A program made the position numbers and the translations under genes. A stretch of DNA of 46,345 bases, from positions 1 to 46,345 of the forward strand of contig CACKRJ010000009.1 in assembly GCA_902602595.1 (NCBI GenBank), in the 5' to 3' direction. The notes below the pieces were generated by a model, which was not told the DNA's origin, ran no database searches, and saw nothing but the letters and a program-made list of their open reading frames with translations. The DNA is from an uncultured SAR86 cluster bacterium. GTDB taxonomy: Bacteria; Pseudomonadota; Gammaproteobacteria; Magnimaribacterales; D2472. This document shows positions 20,423 to 28,964 of this stretch, one piece after another. Numbering within the stretch: the stretch's first letter is position 1; each line of letters opens with the position of its first letter.

Positions 20423-21739
20423 ATGACTATAAAATTTGGTACTGACGGAATTCGTGGTCCAGTTGAATCTAAAATTACTCCTGAAGTCTGCTTGAGAATA
20501 GGGCATGCAGCGGGATTAGTTCTCAAAGAAATGGGATGGGAAACAGTTCTTATTGGTAAAGATACTCGCGTTTCAGGTTATATGCTTGAATCAGCGCTTC
20601 AAGCCGGATTTATTGCTGCTGGGGTAAACGTTAGATTGCTTGGCCCATTACCCACGCCTGGAGTAGCGTATCTTACAAGATCATTGAGAAATCAGTTTGG
20701 GTTAGTGATTAGTGCATCGCATAACGACTATTTAGATAATGGGATTAAGTTATTTGCTGGAACAGGGGAAAAAATTTCTAAAGATGCCGAGAAAAAAATA
20801 GAAAAGTTGCTTGCAGGAGATTTGCAGCCTGTTAAAACTGCTGAACTTGGCAAAGCACAAAGATTTGATGAGTCCGGAGATAGATACATAGAGTTTTGCA
20901 AATCAACTGTCCCTCCTGATGTCTCATTTGGATCATTGAGAATAGTTTTAGATTGTGCAAATGGAGCTTGCTATAAGGTCACTCCTTCAATTTTGAGAGA
21001 GTTGGGGGCAGAAGTAATCACGGTAGGTACAGAGCCAGATGGATACAACATTAATTATGATTGTGGCTCTACTCATCCTGAAAGAGCTCAAGAAGAAGTT
21101 ATTAAACATAGAGCGGATTTTGGTATTGCACTTGATGGTGATGGAGATAGAGTGGTCTTGATTGATAGAAAGGGTAATATTTTAGATGGCGACGATATTA
21201 TGTATATCCTTGCTTATGCTAATCCAAATAGAACTGGTCCATGGTCCGGAATAGTCGGAACTGCATTGACTAATCTGGGTTTTGAAGAAGGTGTAAAGAA
21301 ATTAGGATATAAGTTTAAAAGAGCTGATGTCGGCGACAAATATGTAAGTCAGATGCTGCAAAAAGAAGGTTGGATGCTTGGAGGAGAGCCTTCGGGCCAT
21401 ATTATTTGTCGTGACTTGGTCAGCACAGGAGATGGGACAATTGCTGCCTTAAAAGTTATATCCTCTTTATTGATTTTAGAAAAAGATCCTGAAGATATTT
21501 TGCGCAATTACGCTAAAATGCCTCAGATTAATATAAATGTGGCTGTTGAAAGTAAAGATATTCTTTCAGATTCTGATATTCAAAAAAAAATAAAAGAAAT
21601 CCAATCAGATTTGACGGTTGGCAGAGTTCTTGTTAGGCCTTCTGGAACTGAAAGCAAGATTAGAGTAATGATTGAGTCAGATGATGAGATAACAGCTACC
21701 AAATATGCAAAAGATATTGCAGTAATGTTTAAAAAGTAA
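20423..21739 (+). CDS. glmM: Phosphoglucosamine mutase
   Basis: Interconverts glucosamine-6-phosphate and glucosamine-1-phosphate on the way to UDP-GlcNAc for peptidoglycan and LPS. The 438-residue length is right. It has the active-site phosphoserine loop VISASHND (S99; most relatives have SASHNP, so Asp replaces Pro after the Asn), the magnesium loop LDGDGDRV, the sugar-binding GGEPSGHI loop and the C-terminal phosphate-binding RPSGTESKIRVM loop. A TATAAT at 20409-20414, overlapping the ftsH stop, could give it a secondary promoter with an extremely short leader. Confidence 0.97.
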   Translation: MTIKFGTDGIRGPVESKITPEVCLRIGHAAGLVLKEMGWETVLIGKDTRVSGYMLESALQAGFIAAGVNVRLLGPLPTPGVAYLTRSLRNQFGLVISASHNDYLDNGIKLFAGTGEKISKDAEKKIEKLLAGDLQPVKTAELGKAQRFDESGDRYIEFCKSTVPPDVSFGSLRIVLDCANGACYKVTPSILRELGAEVITVGTEPDGYNINYDCGSTHPERAQEEVIKHRADFGIALDGDGDRVVLIDRKGNILDGDDIMYILAYANPNRTGPWSGIVGTALTNLGFEEGVKKLGYKFKRADVGDKYVSQMLQKEGWMLGGEPSGHIICRDLVSTGDGTIAALKVISSLLILEKDPEDILRNYAKMPQININVAVESKDILSDSDIQKKIKEIQSDLTVGRVLVRPSGTESKIRVMIESDDEITATKYAKDIAVMFKK

Positions 21740-21742
21740 CTC

Positions 21743-22495
21743 ATGTCATTAAGCTTAATAGCAAATTGGAAACTCAATGGTTCGAAAGAATTCAATCATC
21801 ATTGGGCACTTGAATTCTTTAGAAATTTTAATGGCAACAACTATTCTTCTATAGGTATTGCGCCTGCTTCTTTATACATAGATCATCTAAAGGCTGTGCT
21901 CGCTGATCATGACATTATGGTTGGTTCTCAAAATATTGACATGGAACAAACAGGTGCGCGTACTGGAGAAATCTCTGCTTCCATGATCAAAGACCTGGGA
22001 TGTGCATTTAGCATCGTTGGTCATTCTGAAAGACGAATTTTGTTCCATGAAACCAATCACATGATTTGTCAGAAATTAATTCAAGCAAATAATAACTCTT
22101 TAATTCCAATTTTATGCATTGGAGAGTCAGCTGATGAGAACCAAAGGAATAACACTTATAAGGTACTTGAGGAGCAGATTATTGAGGCTCTTGGGAATGC
22201 AAATGAATTAAGTTCTTTGATTATTGCTTATGAGCCTGTTTGGGCAATTGGATCTGGAAAAACACCAAACCCAGAAGAAATAAATTCAGTTCATGAAATG
22301 ATCAAAGATGTAGTACAATCTCGTTTTCCAAAAATTGACTTAGAGTCAGTTTTGTATGGAGGAAGTGTTAACTTAAAAAACGCATCATATTTGTTTGAGC
22401 AAAAAAATATTGATGGAGCATTGATCGGTGGAGCTTCTTTGGATGGAAGAGAATTTGCTTTAATTGCAAATGTCTTAAAGGAACAAAGTGTATAA
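21743..22495 (+). CDS. tpiA: Triose-phosphate isomerase
   Basis: Interconverts dihydroxyacetone phosphate and glyceraldehyde-3-phosphate. The 250-residue TIM barrel shows the catalytic Lys in IANWKLNGS, the catalytic His in FSIVGHSERR, the catalytic Glu in AYEPVWAIGSGKTP, and the phosphate-binding LYGGSVN and GALIGGASL loops. Its position between glmM and secG is the arrangement of Pseudomonas and many marine gammaproteobacteria, not E. coli. Three bases separate it from glmM and two from secG. Confidence 0.97.
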   Translation: MSLSLIANWKLNGSKEFNHHWALEFFRNFNGNNYSSIGIAPASLYIDHLKAVLADHDIMVGSQNIDMEQTGARTGEISASMIKDLGCAFSIVGHSERRILFHETNHMICQKLIQANNNSLIPILCIGESADENQRNNTYKVLEEQIIEALGNANELSSLIIAYEPVWAIGSGKTPNPEEINSVHEMIKDVVQSRFPKIDLESVLYGGSVNLKNASYLFEQKNIDGALIGGASLDGREFALIANVLKEQSV

Positions 22496-22497
22496 CA

Positions 22498-22803
22498 ATG
22501 ATTATAACGGCAATTAAAATTATCTGCATAATTCTAGCAATTGTATTAATTGTGCTAGTAATTTTGCAGCAAGGAAAGGGTTCTGACTTGGGCTCCGCTT
22601 TTGGTGGCGGATCTTCAAATTCTATGTTTGGTGCAGTAGGACCCTCTAATTTTCTTGGAAAACTCACAGCATTTATTGCGGCTCTTTTTTTAGTCTTGAA
22701 TTTAGCTCAAGCAGTTTTATTAAAAAATGCTAACACTGAAGTATTGTTTACTGATGAAGAAATTAAAGAGGCAACAAAAACAACCGAAATTCCAGTAGAG
22801 TAA
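22498..22803 (+). CDS. secG: Preprotein translocase subunit SecG
   Basis: Small accessory subunit of the SecYEG protein-conducting channel. The 101-residue protein has two membrane helices (about 3-22 and 51-72) joined by the conserved Gly/Ser-rich loop with L-Q-Q-G-K-G-S-D-L-G-S-A-F-G-G-G. The C-terminal tail is acidic and short. It is last in the carA-to-secG run of colinear genes. The order tpiA-secG-tRNA-Leu-tRNA-fMet-rimP is conserved in related bacteria. Confidence 0.95.
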   Translation: MIITAIKIICIILAIVLIVLVILQQGKGSDLGSAFGGGSSNSMFGAVGPSNFLGKLTAFIAALFLVLNLAQAVLLKNANTEVLFTDEEIKEATKTTEIPVE

Positions 22804-22808
22804 CTCAA

Positions 22809-22826
22809 CAAGATTTTTGAATCTTG
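22809..22826. terminator. Weak stem-loop after secG
   Basis: A perfect 7-base inverted repeat (CAAGATT / AATCTTG) with a 4-base loop lies between the secG stop and the 3' end of the convergent tRNA-Leu gene. The stem is AT-rich and no long T-run follows on either strand, so it is at best a weak bidirectional terminator or a 3' processing barrier. Confidence 0.35.
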
Positions 22827-22836
22827 TAAATATATA

Positions 22837-22923
22837 TGGTGCCGAAAGCGGGACTTGAACCCGCACGAGCTTTCGCTCACTAACCCCTCAAGCTAGCGTG
22901 TCTACCAATTCCACCACTTCGGC
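22837..22923 (-). tRNA. tRNA-Leu (anticodon GAG)
   Basis: Read on the minus strand, the 87-base gene folds as a class II tRNA. The acceptor GCCGAAG pairs with TTTCGGC (one G-U), the D-arm contains GGTAGACAC, and the anticodon stem CTAGC/GTTAG encloses loop TTGAGGG with anticodon GAG. A long variable arm (GTGAGCGAAAGCTCGT region), the T-arm GCGGGTTCAAGTCCCGC, discriminator A and an encoded CCA complete it. It matches the leuU position next to secG, but it points against secG. Confidence 0.95.
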
Positions 22924-22933
22924 AAAGTGGAAA

Positions 22934-22942
22934 ATTATACCA
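22934..22942 (-). promoter_or_regulatory. tRNA-Leu promoter (extended -10)
   Basis: On the minus strand TGGTATAAT spans 22942-22934: a perfect TATAAT with the TGn extension. A weak -35-like TTAAGC lies 18 bases upstream. The predicted start near 22927 is only a few bases before the mature tRNA 5' end at 22923. Confidence 0.65.
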
Positions 22943-22979
22943 AGATAAATTTTTATTGCTTAAATTAATTTGAATTGAC

Positions 22980-23007
22980 TTGACCTTGAGTGCTTGCTTT
23001 CTATACA
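22980..23007 (+). promoter_or_regulatory. tRNA-fMet / rimP-nusA-infB operon promoter
   Basis: TTGACC (22980-22985) and TATACA (23002-23007) are separated by 16 bases, predicting a transcription start near 23014, ten bases before the tRNA-fMet 5' end. This is the best sigma-70-type -35/-10 pair I see in the window. It faces away from the tRNA-Leu promoter about 40 bases away. Confidence 0.65.
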
Positions 23008-23023
23008 CTCTATTCCTCTGCGA

Positions 23024-23100
<77 letters not shown>

Positions 23101-23118
23101 GTAAATTAGATACGAACT

Positions 23119-23145
23119 GGGGCAATAGCCCCATTTTTATTTTTA
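23119..23145 (+). terminator. Intrinsic terminator/attenuator between tRNA-fMet and rimP
   Basis: GGGGC (23119-23123) and GCCCC (23128-23132) form a G-C-rich stem with an AATA loop, followed by a T-rich run (23134-23144). It lies 19 bases after the tRNA and six bases before the rimP ATG. It would end most tRNA transcripts and let a fraction read through into the operon, as known for metY in E. coli. Confidence 0.7.
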
Positions 23146-23150
23146 GAGAT

Positions 23151-23627
23151 ATGAGATTAGAAGAAATTGAAGATATCATCAAACCTGTTGTAACAAGTCA
23201 CGGTTGCGATCTTTGGGGTGTCGAATTATTGAGAGGTAAAAAAAGGCCTATAATCAGAGTCTATATTGATGCTATTGCAGGCGCAACGATAGAGGATTGT
23301 GAAAAAATAGCGAAGGATCTTAACTATGAGCTTCCGTTGCATAACGCATTTTTAGATCAAGACTATATTCTAGAGGTCTCTACACCAGGTATAGATAGAA
23401 AATTTTTTAAAGCTGAGCAGCTATCAGGATTTCTTAAAGAGGAATTTGATTTAAAGTTAAGAGGGATTAAAAATGGTAAAAAAAGTCTTGTAGCTAAGCT
23501 TATTGATATAAATGATGATGAAATCTTGTTTCATTGTGGAGAAGAAAAAATGAGCTTAAATTTTATAGATCTTGATCTATGTAGATTAAAGCCAAATTTT
23601 GAAGAACTAATGAGGGTAAATAAATAA
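23151..23627 (+). CDS. rimP: Ribosome maturation factor RimP
   Basis: Cytoplasmic factor for maturation of the 30S subunit. The 158-residue protein from ATG 23151 begins MRLEEIEDIIKPVV and shows the conserved CDLWGVELLRG and LEVSTPGIDRKF segments of the alpha-beta N-domain, followed by the SH3-like C-domain. The open frame extends upstream through the tRNA gene, but that cannot be coding, so the start after the terminator is chosen. It overlaps nusA by one base (TAATG). Confidence 0.95.
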   Translation: MRLEEIEDIIKPVVTSHGCDLWGVELLRGKKRPIIRVYIDAIAGATIEDCEKIAKDLNYELPLHNAFLDQDYILEVSTPGIDRKFFKAEQLSGFLKEEFDLKLRGIKNGKKSLVAKLIDINDDEILFHCGEEKMSLNFIDLDLCRLKPNFEELMRVNK

Positions 23628-25090
23628 TGGAAAGCATTGAAATTTTAGCAGTAGTTGAGTCTGTTTCTAATGAGAAAGGTATTGAAGAGGAAGTAATATT
23701 TGGAGCTTTGGAAAAAGCCATAGCAAGCGCATCTCTTAGACATTTTCATGAAGATGCAGATATATCTGTTTCCATAGATCGAGTTTCAGGTGAATATGCA
23801 ACTCACAGGCATTGGCTTGTAGAAGATGAAAATTCTGAAGATTTTCATAAGGAAACTCATATCACAGAATTGGATTCTAAGATGAGCATTGGCGATACAT
23901 TTTCTCAAGATGTAGATAATGTTGTATTTGGAAGAATTGAAACTCAGGCAGCTCGACAAGTCATGATGCAAAAGGTTCGTGAGGCAGAGAGAGACAATAT
24001 TGTGGCAATGTTTAAGTCTCAAGATAACTCCTTAATGAATGGCACTGTTAAAAGAGTAACCAGAGACAATATTATTGTTGATATTGGAAATGAAATTGAA
24101 GCAATTCTTCCAAGGGATCAATTACTACCAGGTGAGATTTATAAGATTAATGACAGGATGAGAGCCATTCTGCAAATCAAAGAAATTGAAGGAAGGGGTT
24201 CACAGTTAATGTTAAGTAGAACATGCTCTGAAATGGTAACTGAATTATTCAGAATAGAAGTTCCTGAAATAAATGAGGACATTATCGAAATCAGAGGAAT
24301 TGCTCGAGATGCTGGCTCTAGATCAAAAATTACTGTTAAAACTAATGATGGTCGAATAGATCCTGTAGGAGCATGTGTTGGAATGCGAGGCTCTAGAGTT
24401 CAGTCAGTTTCTGGTGAGCTTGGTAATGAAAGAATAGATATTATTATTTATGATGATAATCCTGCACAAATGGTAATTAACTCTCTTGCTCCTGCAAAAG
24501 TTGAATCAATTGTTATGGATGAAGATTCTCGTTCAATGGAGCTTGCTGTAAATGAGGAAAATTTAGCCCTCGCAATTGGCTCAAGAGGTCAAAATATTAG
24601 GTTAGCCTCTAGACTTGTTGGATGGGAATTAAACATTATTAGTAGCAATGAAGCTGAAGCAAAAGAGAGAGTTGTTGAGGCAGAATTTCAAGCTAAGCTT
24701 ATGAATAATCTAAATATTAATGAAAAAGAGGCTGAATCACTTATTAGAGGTGGATTTCTTACTTTTGATGATGTCGCTTATGCTGAAGATGGCAAGCTAT
24801 CTTCTGCTATGGACATTGATGAAGCAAGAGCTGAACAAATTAAAGTTGCAGCGGCAGATGCTGCTCTCATGGAAGCGATGGGTGAGATAACTCAAGAAGA
24901 ATCAAATTTAGAATCACTTTCAGAATTAGGTTTTAGTCAAGAAGAGGTTGAAACTCTTGTTACTAATGGATTGAAAAGTAAAGATGATGTTGCAGAATTG
25001 GCTGTGGACGAGCTTCAAGAGGTCATTGAGATAACAGAAAAGAAGGCCGCTGATATTATAATGAAAGCTCGAGAAAGTTGGTTTAATTAA
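23627..25090 (+). CDS. nusA: Transcription termination/antitermination factor NusA
   Basis: Binds RNA polymerase and nascent RNA, modulating pausing, termination and antitermination. The 487-residue protein has the N-terminal polymerase-binding domain, an S1 domain (about 135-200), KH1 and KH2 domains (GACVGMRGSRVQ and ALAIGSRGQNIR), and two C-terminal helix-hairpin-helix acidic repeats (about 360-420 and 430-487) as in gammaproteobacteria. The conserved rimP-nusA-infB order holds. Confidence 0.97.
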   Translation: MESIEILAVVESVSNEKGIEEEVIFGALEKAIASASLRHFHEDADISVSIDRVSGEYATHRHWLVEDENSEDFHKETHITELDSKMSIGDTFSQDVDNVVFGRIETQAARQVMMQKVREAERDNIVAMFKSQDNSLMNGTVKRVTRDNIIVDIGNEIEAILPRDQLLPGEIYKINDRMRAILQIKEIEGRGSQLMLSRTCSEMVTELFRIEVPEINEDIIEIRGIARDAGSRSKITVKTNDGRIDPVGACVGMRGSRVQSVSGELGNERIDIIIYDDNPAQMVINSLAPAKVESIVMDEDSRSMELAVNEENLALAIGSRGQNIRLASRLVGWELNIISSNEAEAKERVVEAEFQAKLMNNLNINEKEAESLIRGGFLTFDDVAYAEDGKLSSAMDIDEARAEQIKVAAADAALMEAMGEITQEESNLESLSELGFSQEEVETLVTNGLKSKDDVAELAVDELQEVIEITEKKAADIIMKARESWFN

Positions 25091-25108
25091 AAAAAGGAAG
25101 TTATTGCT

Positions 25109-27412
25109 TTGGGACTTACAGTAAAAGATTTCGCAAAAACCTTAAAAATTAAGGATGGCGCACTATTGGAGAGAATGAAGTCGGCTGGACTTCCTCATAG
25201 TAAGTCCTCAGACGAAATAACTCCTGCTGATAAATTAGCCATACTTAAATCATTAAAAGAGCGAAAAAGCTCTGGATCTTCCTCTGTTACATCATCCTCA
25301 AGTAGCGGAGGTGTTACTGTAAAATCAAAAGGTACTCTCTCACAGCCTGCCTCCTCAGCTCCCAGTTCATCCGATGGCCTTTCAGATAATATTGAGGCAA
25401 AAAGGCAAGCAGCTGCTGAAAATCTAAAAGAACAGCAGCAAAAAAGGGAAGATCAAATTAAAGAAGCCATCCGTTTAAAACAAGAACAACAACAGGCTGC
25501 AAAGAGAGAGAAACATCAAAAAACTGCTACGTCAAAAAAACCTCAACCAAGAGTTAATGTTAAAGATCAATTATCCCGAGCAGCCAAGGATTATTCTAGA
25601 AGAGAGACTAGTTTTAACGAGGGCATCGAGCATCAATTTGCTAAACCTGCTGAATTTATCAAGCGAGATGTAGAAGTGCCAGAAATGATACAGGTTGGTG
25701 AGTTAGCCAAGTTAATGTTTATTAAAGGTGGAGAAGTCGTGAAGGTTCTTATGAGTATGGGAGTTGCGGCCTCAATCAATGATTCAATAGATCAGGAAAC
25801 AGGTATCTTGGTTGCTGAAGAATTAGGTCACAATGGAATTGCTTTGAGTGATTCATCTGTAGAAGATGAAATTATAGGAAATATAAATTATACAGATATC
25901 CCAAAAACAAGAGCGCCAGTAATAACAGTCATGGGGCATGTTGATCATGGCAAAACAACTTTACTTGATTTTATTCGTAAGACCAAAGTAGTTGATGGAG
26001 AAGCTGGGGGAATTACTCAGCATATTGGAGCTTATCAAGTGCCGGTTGGCGATTCCGTTATTACATTTATAGATACTCCTGGGCATGCAGCATTTTCCTC
26101 TATGAGAGCTAGAGGAGCAAATACAACGGATGTAGTAATTTTAGTTGTAGCTGCAAATGATGGAGTTATGCCTCAAACGGAAGAAGCTATTAATCATGCT
26201 AAAGCAGCTGGCGTCTCAATTGTTGTTGCAATCAACAAAATGGATCTACAAGATGCAGATGTAGAACGAGTAAAAGGAGATTTGGCTGCAAAAGACTTAA
26301 CTCCAGAAGATTGGGGAGGAAATATTCAAATGGTTCCAGTATCTGCATTAAAAGGCGATGGAGTTGATAAGCTTCTTGAAGCTGTAGTTCTAGAATCTGA
26401 GCTTTTAGAGCTTAAGGCTCATTTTGAGGGCCAGGCTCAAGGAGTTGTTATTGAATCTGAATTAGATAAATTTAGAGGAGCTGTTGCTACTATGTTAGTT
26501 CAAAACGGCACTTTGAAAGTTGGAGATATGGTTGTTAGTGGCTCTGCTATTGGAAAAGTAAAAAGCATTATTAGCTCAGATGGTAGTAAATTGAAATCTG
26601 CTGAACCTTCATCTGCGGTAGAGCTATTGGGTTTAAGCAGCGTTCCTGATGCAGGCGAAACTTTCCAAGTAGTTAAGAATGATAAAGAAGCCCGTGAAAT
26701 AGCTGAATTTAGAGAAAGTAAACTTAAAGATCGAAAAGTATTAAAACAAAGAGACGAAAGTCTTGGAAATATATTCGAATCAATGGGGCAATCTGATAAA
26801 AAGGTATTAAATGTAATATTAAAATCTGATGTTGCAGGGACCTCTGAAGCAATTGTGGCTGCCTTAGCTGATATTGGTAACGATGATGCATCAGTTAAAG
26901 TTGTTTCTTCCGGAGTTGGAGGCATTTCTGAATCTGATGCAAACCTAGCCTTAGCAACAGAATCAATTATTTTGGGGTTTAATGTTCGCATGGATAATGC
27001 GGCTAAGAAGATTGTTGAGGGTGAGGAGCTAATCCTTGCATATCACAGTATTATTTACGAATTAATAGATGAAGTTAAAGCCAGATTAAGTGGTCTATTA
27101 GACCCAATTATTAAAGAAGAAATTGTAGGAACGGCTGAGGTTCTAGAAGTATTTAATTCCCCTAAATTTGGGCAAGTAGCTGGATGTATGGTAGTTGAAG
27201 GTTCTATATTGAAAAGCAAGCCTGTAAGAGTTCTGAGAGATAATGTTGTAATTCATCAGGGCGAGCTTGATTCGCTTAGAAGGTTTAAAGATGATGTAGG
27301 GGAAGTCAAATCAGGAACAGAATGTGGTGTTGGTATCAAGAATTATAAAGATATTCAACCAGGTGATAAGGTAGAAGTTTTTGATAGAAACGAAGAGGCT
27401 CGAAGTATTTAA
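25109..27412 (+). CDS. infB: Translation initiation factor IF-2
   Basis: GTPase that places fMet-tRNA on the 30S subunit and promotes subunit joining. The start is a TTG at 25109, eight bases after AAGGAAG (25094-25100). The 767-residue protein has an IF2N domain, a Ser-rich then Gln/Lys-rich low-complexity linker (about 50-150), a second IF2N-like segment, the G-domain beginning GHVDHGKTT at residue 276 with DTPGH and NKMD motifs, and C-terminal domains II-IV. The N-terminal extension is shorter than in E. coli (890 residues). Use of a rare start codon for an essential factor may limit its synthesis. Confidence 0.97.
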   Translation: MGLTVKDFAKTLKIKDGALLERMKSAGLPHSKSSDEITPADKLAILKSLKERKSSGSSSVTSSSSSGGVTVKSKGTLSQPASSAPSSSDGLSDNIEAKRQAAAENLKEQQQKREDQIKEAIRLKQEQQQAAKREKHQKTATSKKPQPRVNVKDQLSRAAKDYSRRETSFNEGIEHQFAKPAEFIKRDVEVPEMIQVGELAKLMFIKGGEVVKVLMSMGVAASINDSIDQETGILVAEELGHNGIALSDSSVEDEIIGNINYTDIPKTRAPVITVMGHVDHGKTTLLDFIRKTKVVDGEAGGITQHIGAYQVPVGDSVITFIDTPGHAAFSSMRARGANTTDVVILVVAANDGVMPQTEEAINHAKAAGVSIVVAINKMDLQDADVERVKGDLAAKDLTPEDWGGNIQMVPVSALKGDGVDKLLEAVVLESELLELKAHFEGQAQGVVIESELDKFRGAVATMLVQNGTLKVGDMVVSGSAIGKVKSIISSDGSKLKSAEPSSAVELLGLSSVPDAGETFQVVKNDKEAREIAEFRESKLKDRKVLKQRDESLGNIFESMGQSDKKVLNVILKSDVAGTSEAIVAALADIGNDDASVKVVSSGVGGISESDANLALATESIILGFNVRMDNAAKKIVEGEELILAYHSIIYELIDEVKARLSGLLDPIIKEEIVGTAEVLEVFNSPKFGQVAGCMVVEGSILKSKPVRVLRDNVVIHQGELDSLRRFKDDVGEVKSGTECGVGIKNYKDIQPGDKVEVFDRNEEARSI

Positions 27413-27415
27413 AGC

Positions 27416-27757
27416 ATGACTTCAACAAGAGTTCCCAAGATTGAAGATTTTTTAAAAAAAGAAATATCTCAAATAATTTCCTCTCAAGTAAAAGACCCAC
27501 GATATAAATTTCTAAATATAGTTGATGTGAAATGTTCATCTGACCTTGGTGTTGCTCAGGTTTTTTATACTATTATCAATGGGGATATTTCTGACTCTCC
27601 TGATAATAATTCCCTTGAAAAATTTTCTTCAATGGTAAGATCTAAGCTTTCAAAATTTATGCAAATTAGAAGAGTGCCAAAGCTAATATTTAAATATGAT
27701 GAAAGTCTTGAGAGGTATAACAACATAGATGCATTATTAAATTCATTAAGTGATTAG
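27416..27757 (+). CDS. rbfA: 30S ribosome-binding factor A
   Basis: KH-fold protein needed for late 16S rRNA maturation and cold adaptation. The 113-residue length fits. Conserved segments include RVPKIEDFLKKEISQII at the start, VKDPRYKFLNIVDV, and the C-terminal RRVPKLIFKYDESLERYNNID. It lies three bases after infB and overlaps truB by eight bases (GTGATTAG). Confidence 0.93.
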   Translation: MTSTRVPKIEDFLKKEISQIISSQVKDPRYKFLNIVDVKCSSDLGVAQVFYTIINGDISDSPDNNSLEKFSSMVRSKLSKFMQIRRVPKLIFKYDESLERYNNIDALLNSLSD

Positions 27758-28592
27758 CGGCTTTCTTCTAGTTAATAAAGATTCTGGTATTTCTTCATTC
27801 AGAGTTGTTCAAATATTAAAAAAAAAATTTAATCTTAGTAAAGTTGGACATTTAGGTACCTTAGATCCTATGGCAACTGGCCTTCTAGTTATAGCAATTA
27901 ATCGGGCTACCAAGTTTGCATCTCTATTCTTGCAGAGCGAGAAGTCATATCGAGCTGAGGTTACATTAGGCATTCAGACCGATACTGATGATATTGAGGG
28001 TGAAGCGATATCTTTCAAAGATGTAAATATTAATGAAAATGAAATCGAAGAAACTTTATTAACGTTTTTAGGTAAGAGTGATCAATTGCCACCAAATTAC
28101 TCAGCTTTGAAGCACAAAGGTAAGCCCATGTATAAATATGCAAGAGATGGAATTAAGGTTGAAAAACCTCCGAGACAAATCACAATTAAGAATATTCAAA
28201 ATATTGAGATCAAATTGCCAAAAGTTTCATTTGATATCAAATGCTCTAAGGGAACTTATATAAGATCTATTGCTAGAGATTTGGGGTTAAGGCTTGGTTG
28301 CGGAGCTCATTTATCACAATTAATTAGAACAGGTCAGGAAAAATTTAAGCTTTACGATGCATTTTCAATAGATGATATAAGCTTAGATCAGTTAATATCA
28401 TTAGAAGATGCTTTTGAATATTTAGATTTTGTTCAATTAAATAAGAGCGATAGCAAAGCATTTATTAACGGTAGACCCATCAAAACTGACTTTGATCACA
28501 TTAATATGTTGAGAGTGTATGATGCTAATAATCAATTTATTGCAATTGGTAAAAATACAAGCACAGGCTTCAAGCATGAATACCTTGTTTAA
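27750..28592 (+). CDS. truB: tRNA pseudouridine(55) synthase
   Basis: Makes pseudouridine 55 in the T-loop of most tRNAs. The 280-residue protein starts at GTG 27750 inside the end of rbfA. The catalytic Asp is D39 in GHLGTLDPMATG, and the downstream NYSALKHKGKPMYKYAR and CSKGTYIRSIARDLG segments are TruB signatures. The C-terminal PUA-like domain is short and divergent. No ribosome-binding site precedes it, so coupling to rbfA translation is likely. Confidence 0.95.
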   Translation: MISGFLLVNKDSGISSFRVVQILKKKFNLSKVGHLGTLDPMATGLLVIAINRATKFASLFLQSEKSYRAEVTLGIQTDTDDIEGEAISFKDVNINENEIEETLLTFLGKSDQLPPNYSALKHKGKPMYKYARDGIKVEKPPRQITIKNIQNIEIKLPKVSFDIKCSKGTYIRSIARDLGLRLGCGAHLSQLIRTGQEKFKLYDAFSIDDISLDQLISLEDAFEYLDFVQLNKSDSKAFINGRPIKTDFDHINMLRVYDANNQFIAIGKNTSTGFKHEYLV

Positions 28593-28620
28593 TCAGTGAA
28601 TAAGTAATAAGCTACATCAT

Positions 28621-28673
28621 CTCAAACTTTAGATATGCGAGGTTTGAGCGGAATATGGTGCATATCCAAGGAG
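28621..28673 (+). promoter_or_regulatory. Candidate S15-binding pseudoknot in the rpsO leader
   Basis: Stem 1 is a perfect 7-base pairing of CTCAAAC (28621-28627) with GTTTGAG (28642-28648). Its loop contains GATATGC (28632-28638), the exact reverse complement of GCATATC (28660-28666), giving a 7-base stem 2. Crossing loops are 4, 3 and 11 bases, a plausible H-type pseudoknot. The ribosome-binding AAGGAG (28668-28673) starts one base after stem 2. Bases 28661-28665 can instead pair with 28653-28657 as a local hairpin, giving a two-state switch. In E. coli S15 represses its own mRNA by stabilising such a pseudoknot; here this is inferred from the pairings. Confidence 0.7.
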
Positions 28674-28682
28674 AAAATAAAT

Positions 28683-28952
28683 ATGGCTTTATTAAAAGAA
28701 GAAAAGAATAAAATTGTTAAAAAGTTTCAGAATAGCGATACAGATACCGGCTCACCAGAAGTGCAAATAGCTCTTCTGACTGAAAATATTAATAAATTAC
28801 AATCTCATTTTAAAACTCATAAAAAAGATCATCATTCAAGAACAGGTCTTATAAGAATGGTTAATTTAAGAAGAAAGCTTTTATTTTATCTAAAGAGAAA
28901 AAATCCAGAAAGCTATCAAGGCATTATCAAATCTCTCAAATTAAGAGGATAA
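28683..28952 (+). CDS. rpsO: 30S ribosomal protein S15
   Basis: Primary 16S rRNA-binding protein of the 30S platform. The protein is exactly 89 residues, the family length. Conserved segments include [38 protein letters not shown] and [14 protein letters not shown]. The ATG at 28683 follows a strong AAGGAG; the frame is open upstream but that part lies in the structured leader. It lies between truB and pnp as in E. coli. Confidence 0.98.
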   Translation: MALLKEEKNKIVKKFQNSDTDTGSPEVQIALLTENINKLQSHFKTHKKDHHSRTGLIRMVNLRRKLLFYLKRKNPESYQGIIKSLKLRG

Positions 28953-28964
28953 ATAAGGAAAATC

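Noticed and set aside
26500-26991. 163-residue minus-strand frame inside infB
   Set aside because: Shadow of the well-conserved IF-2 coding sequence; low-complexity Ser/Thr/Leu composition and no ribosome-binding site.
28635-28682. N-terminal extension of rpsO (16 residues)
   Set aside because: S15 is 89 residues and a strong ribosome-binding site precedes 28683; the extension lies in the structured leader.
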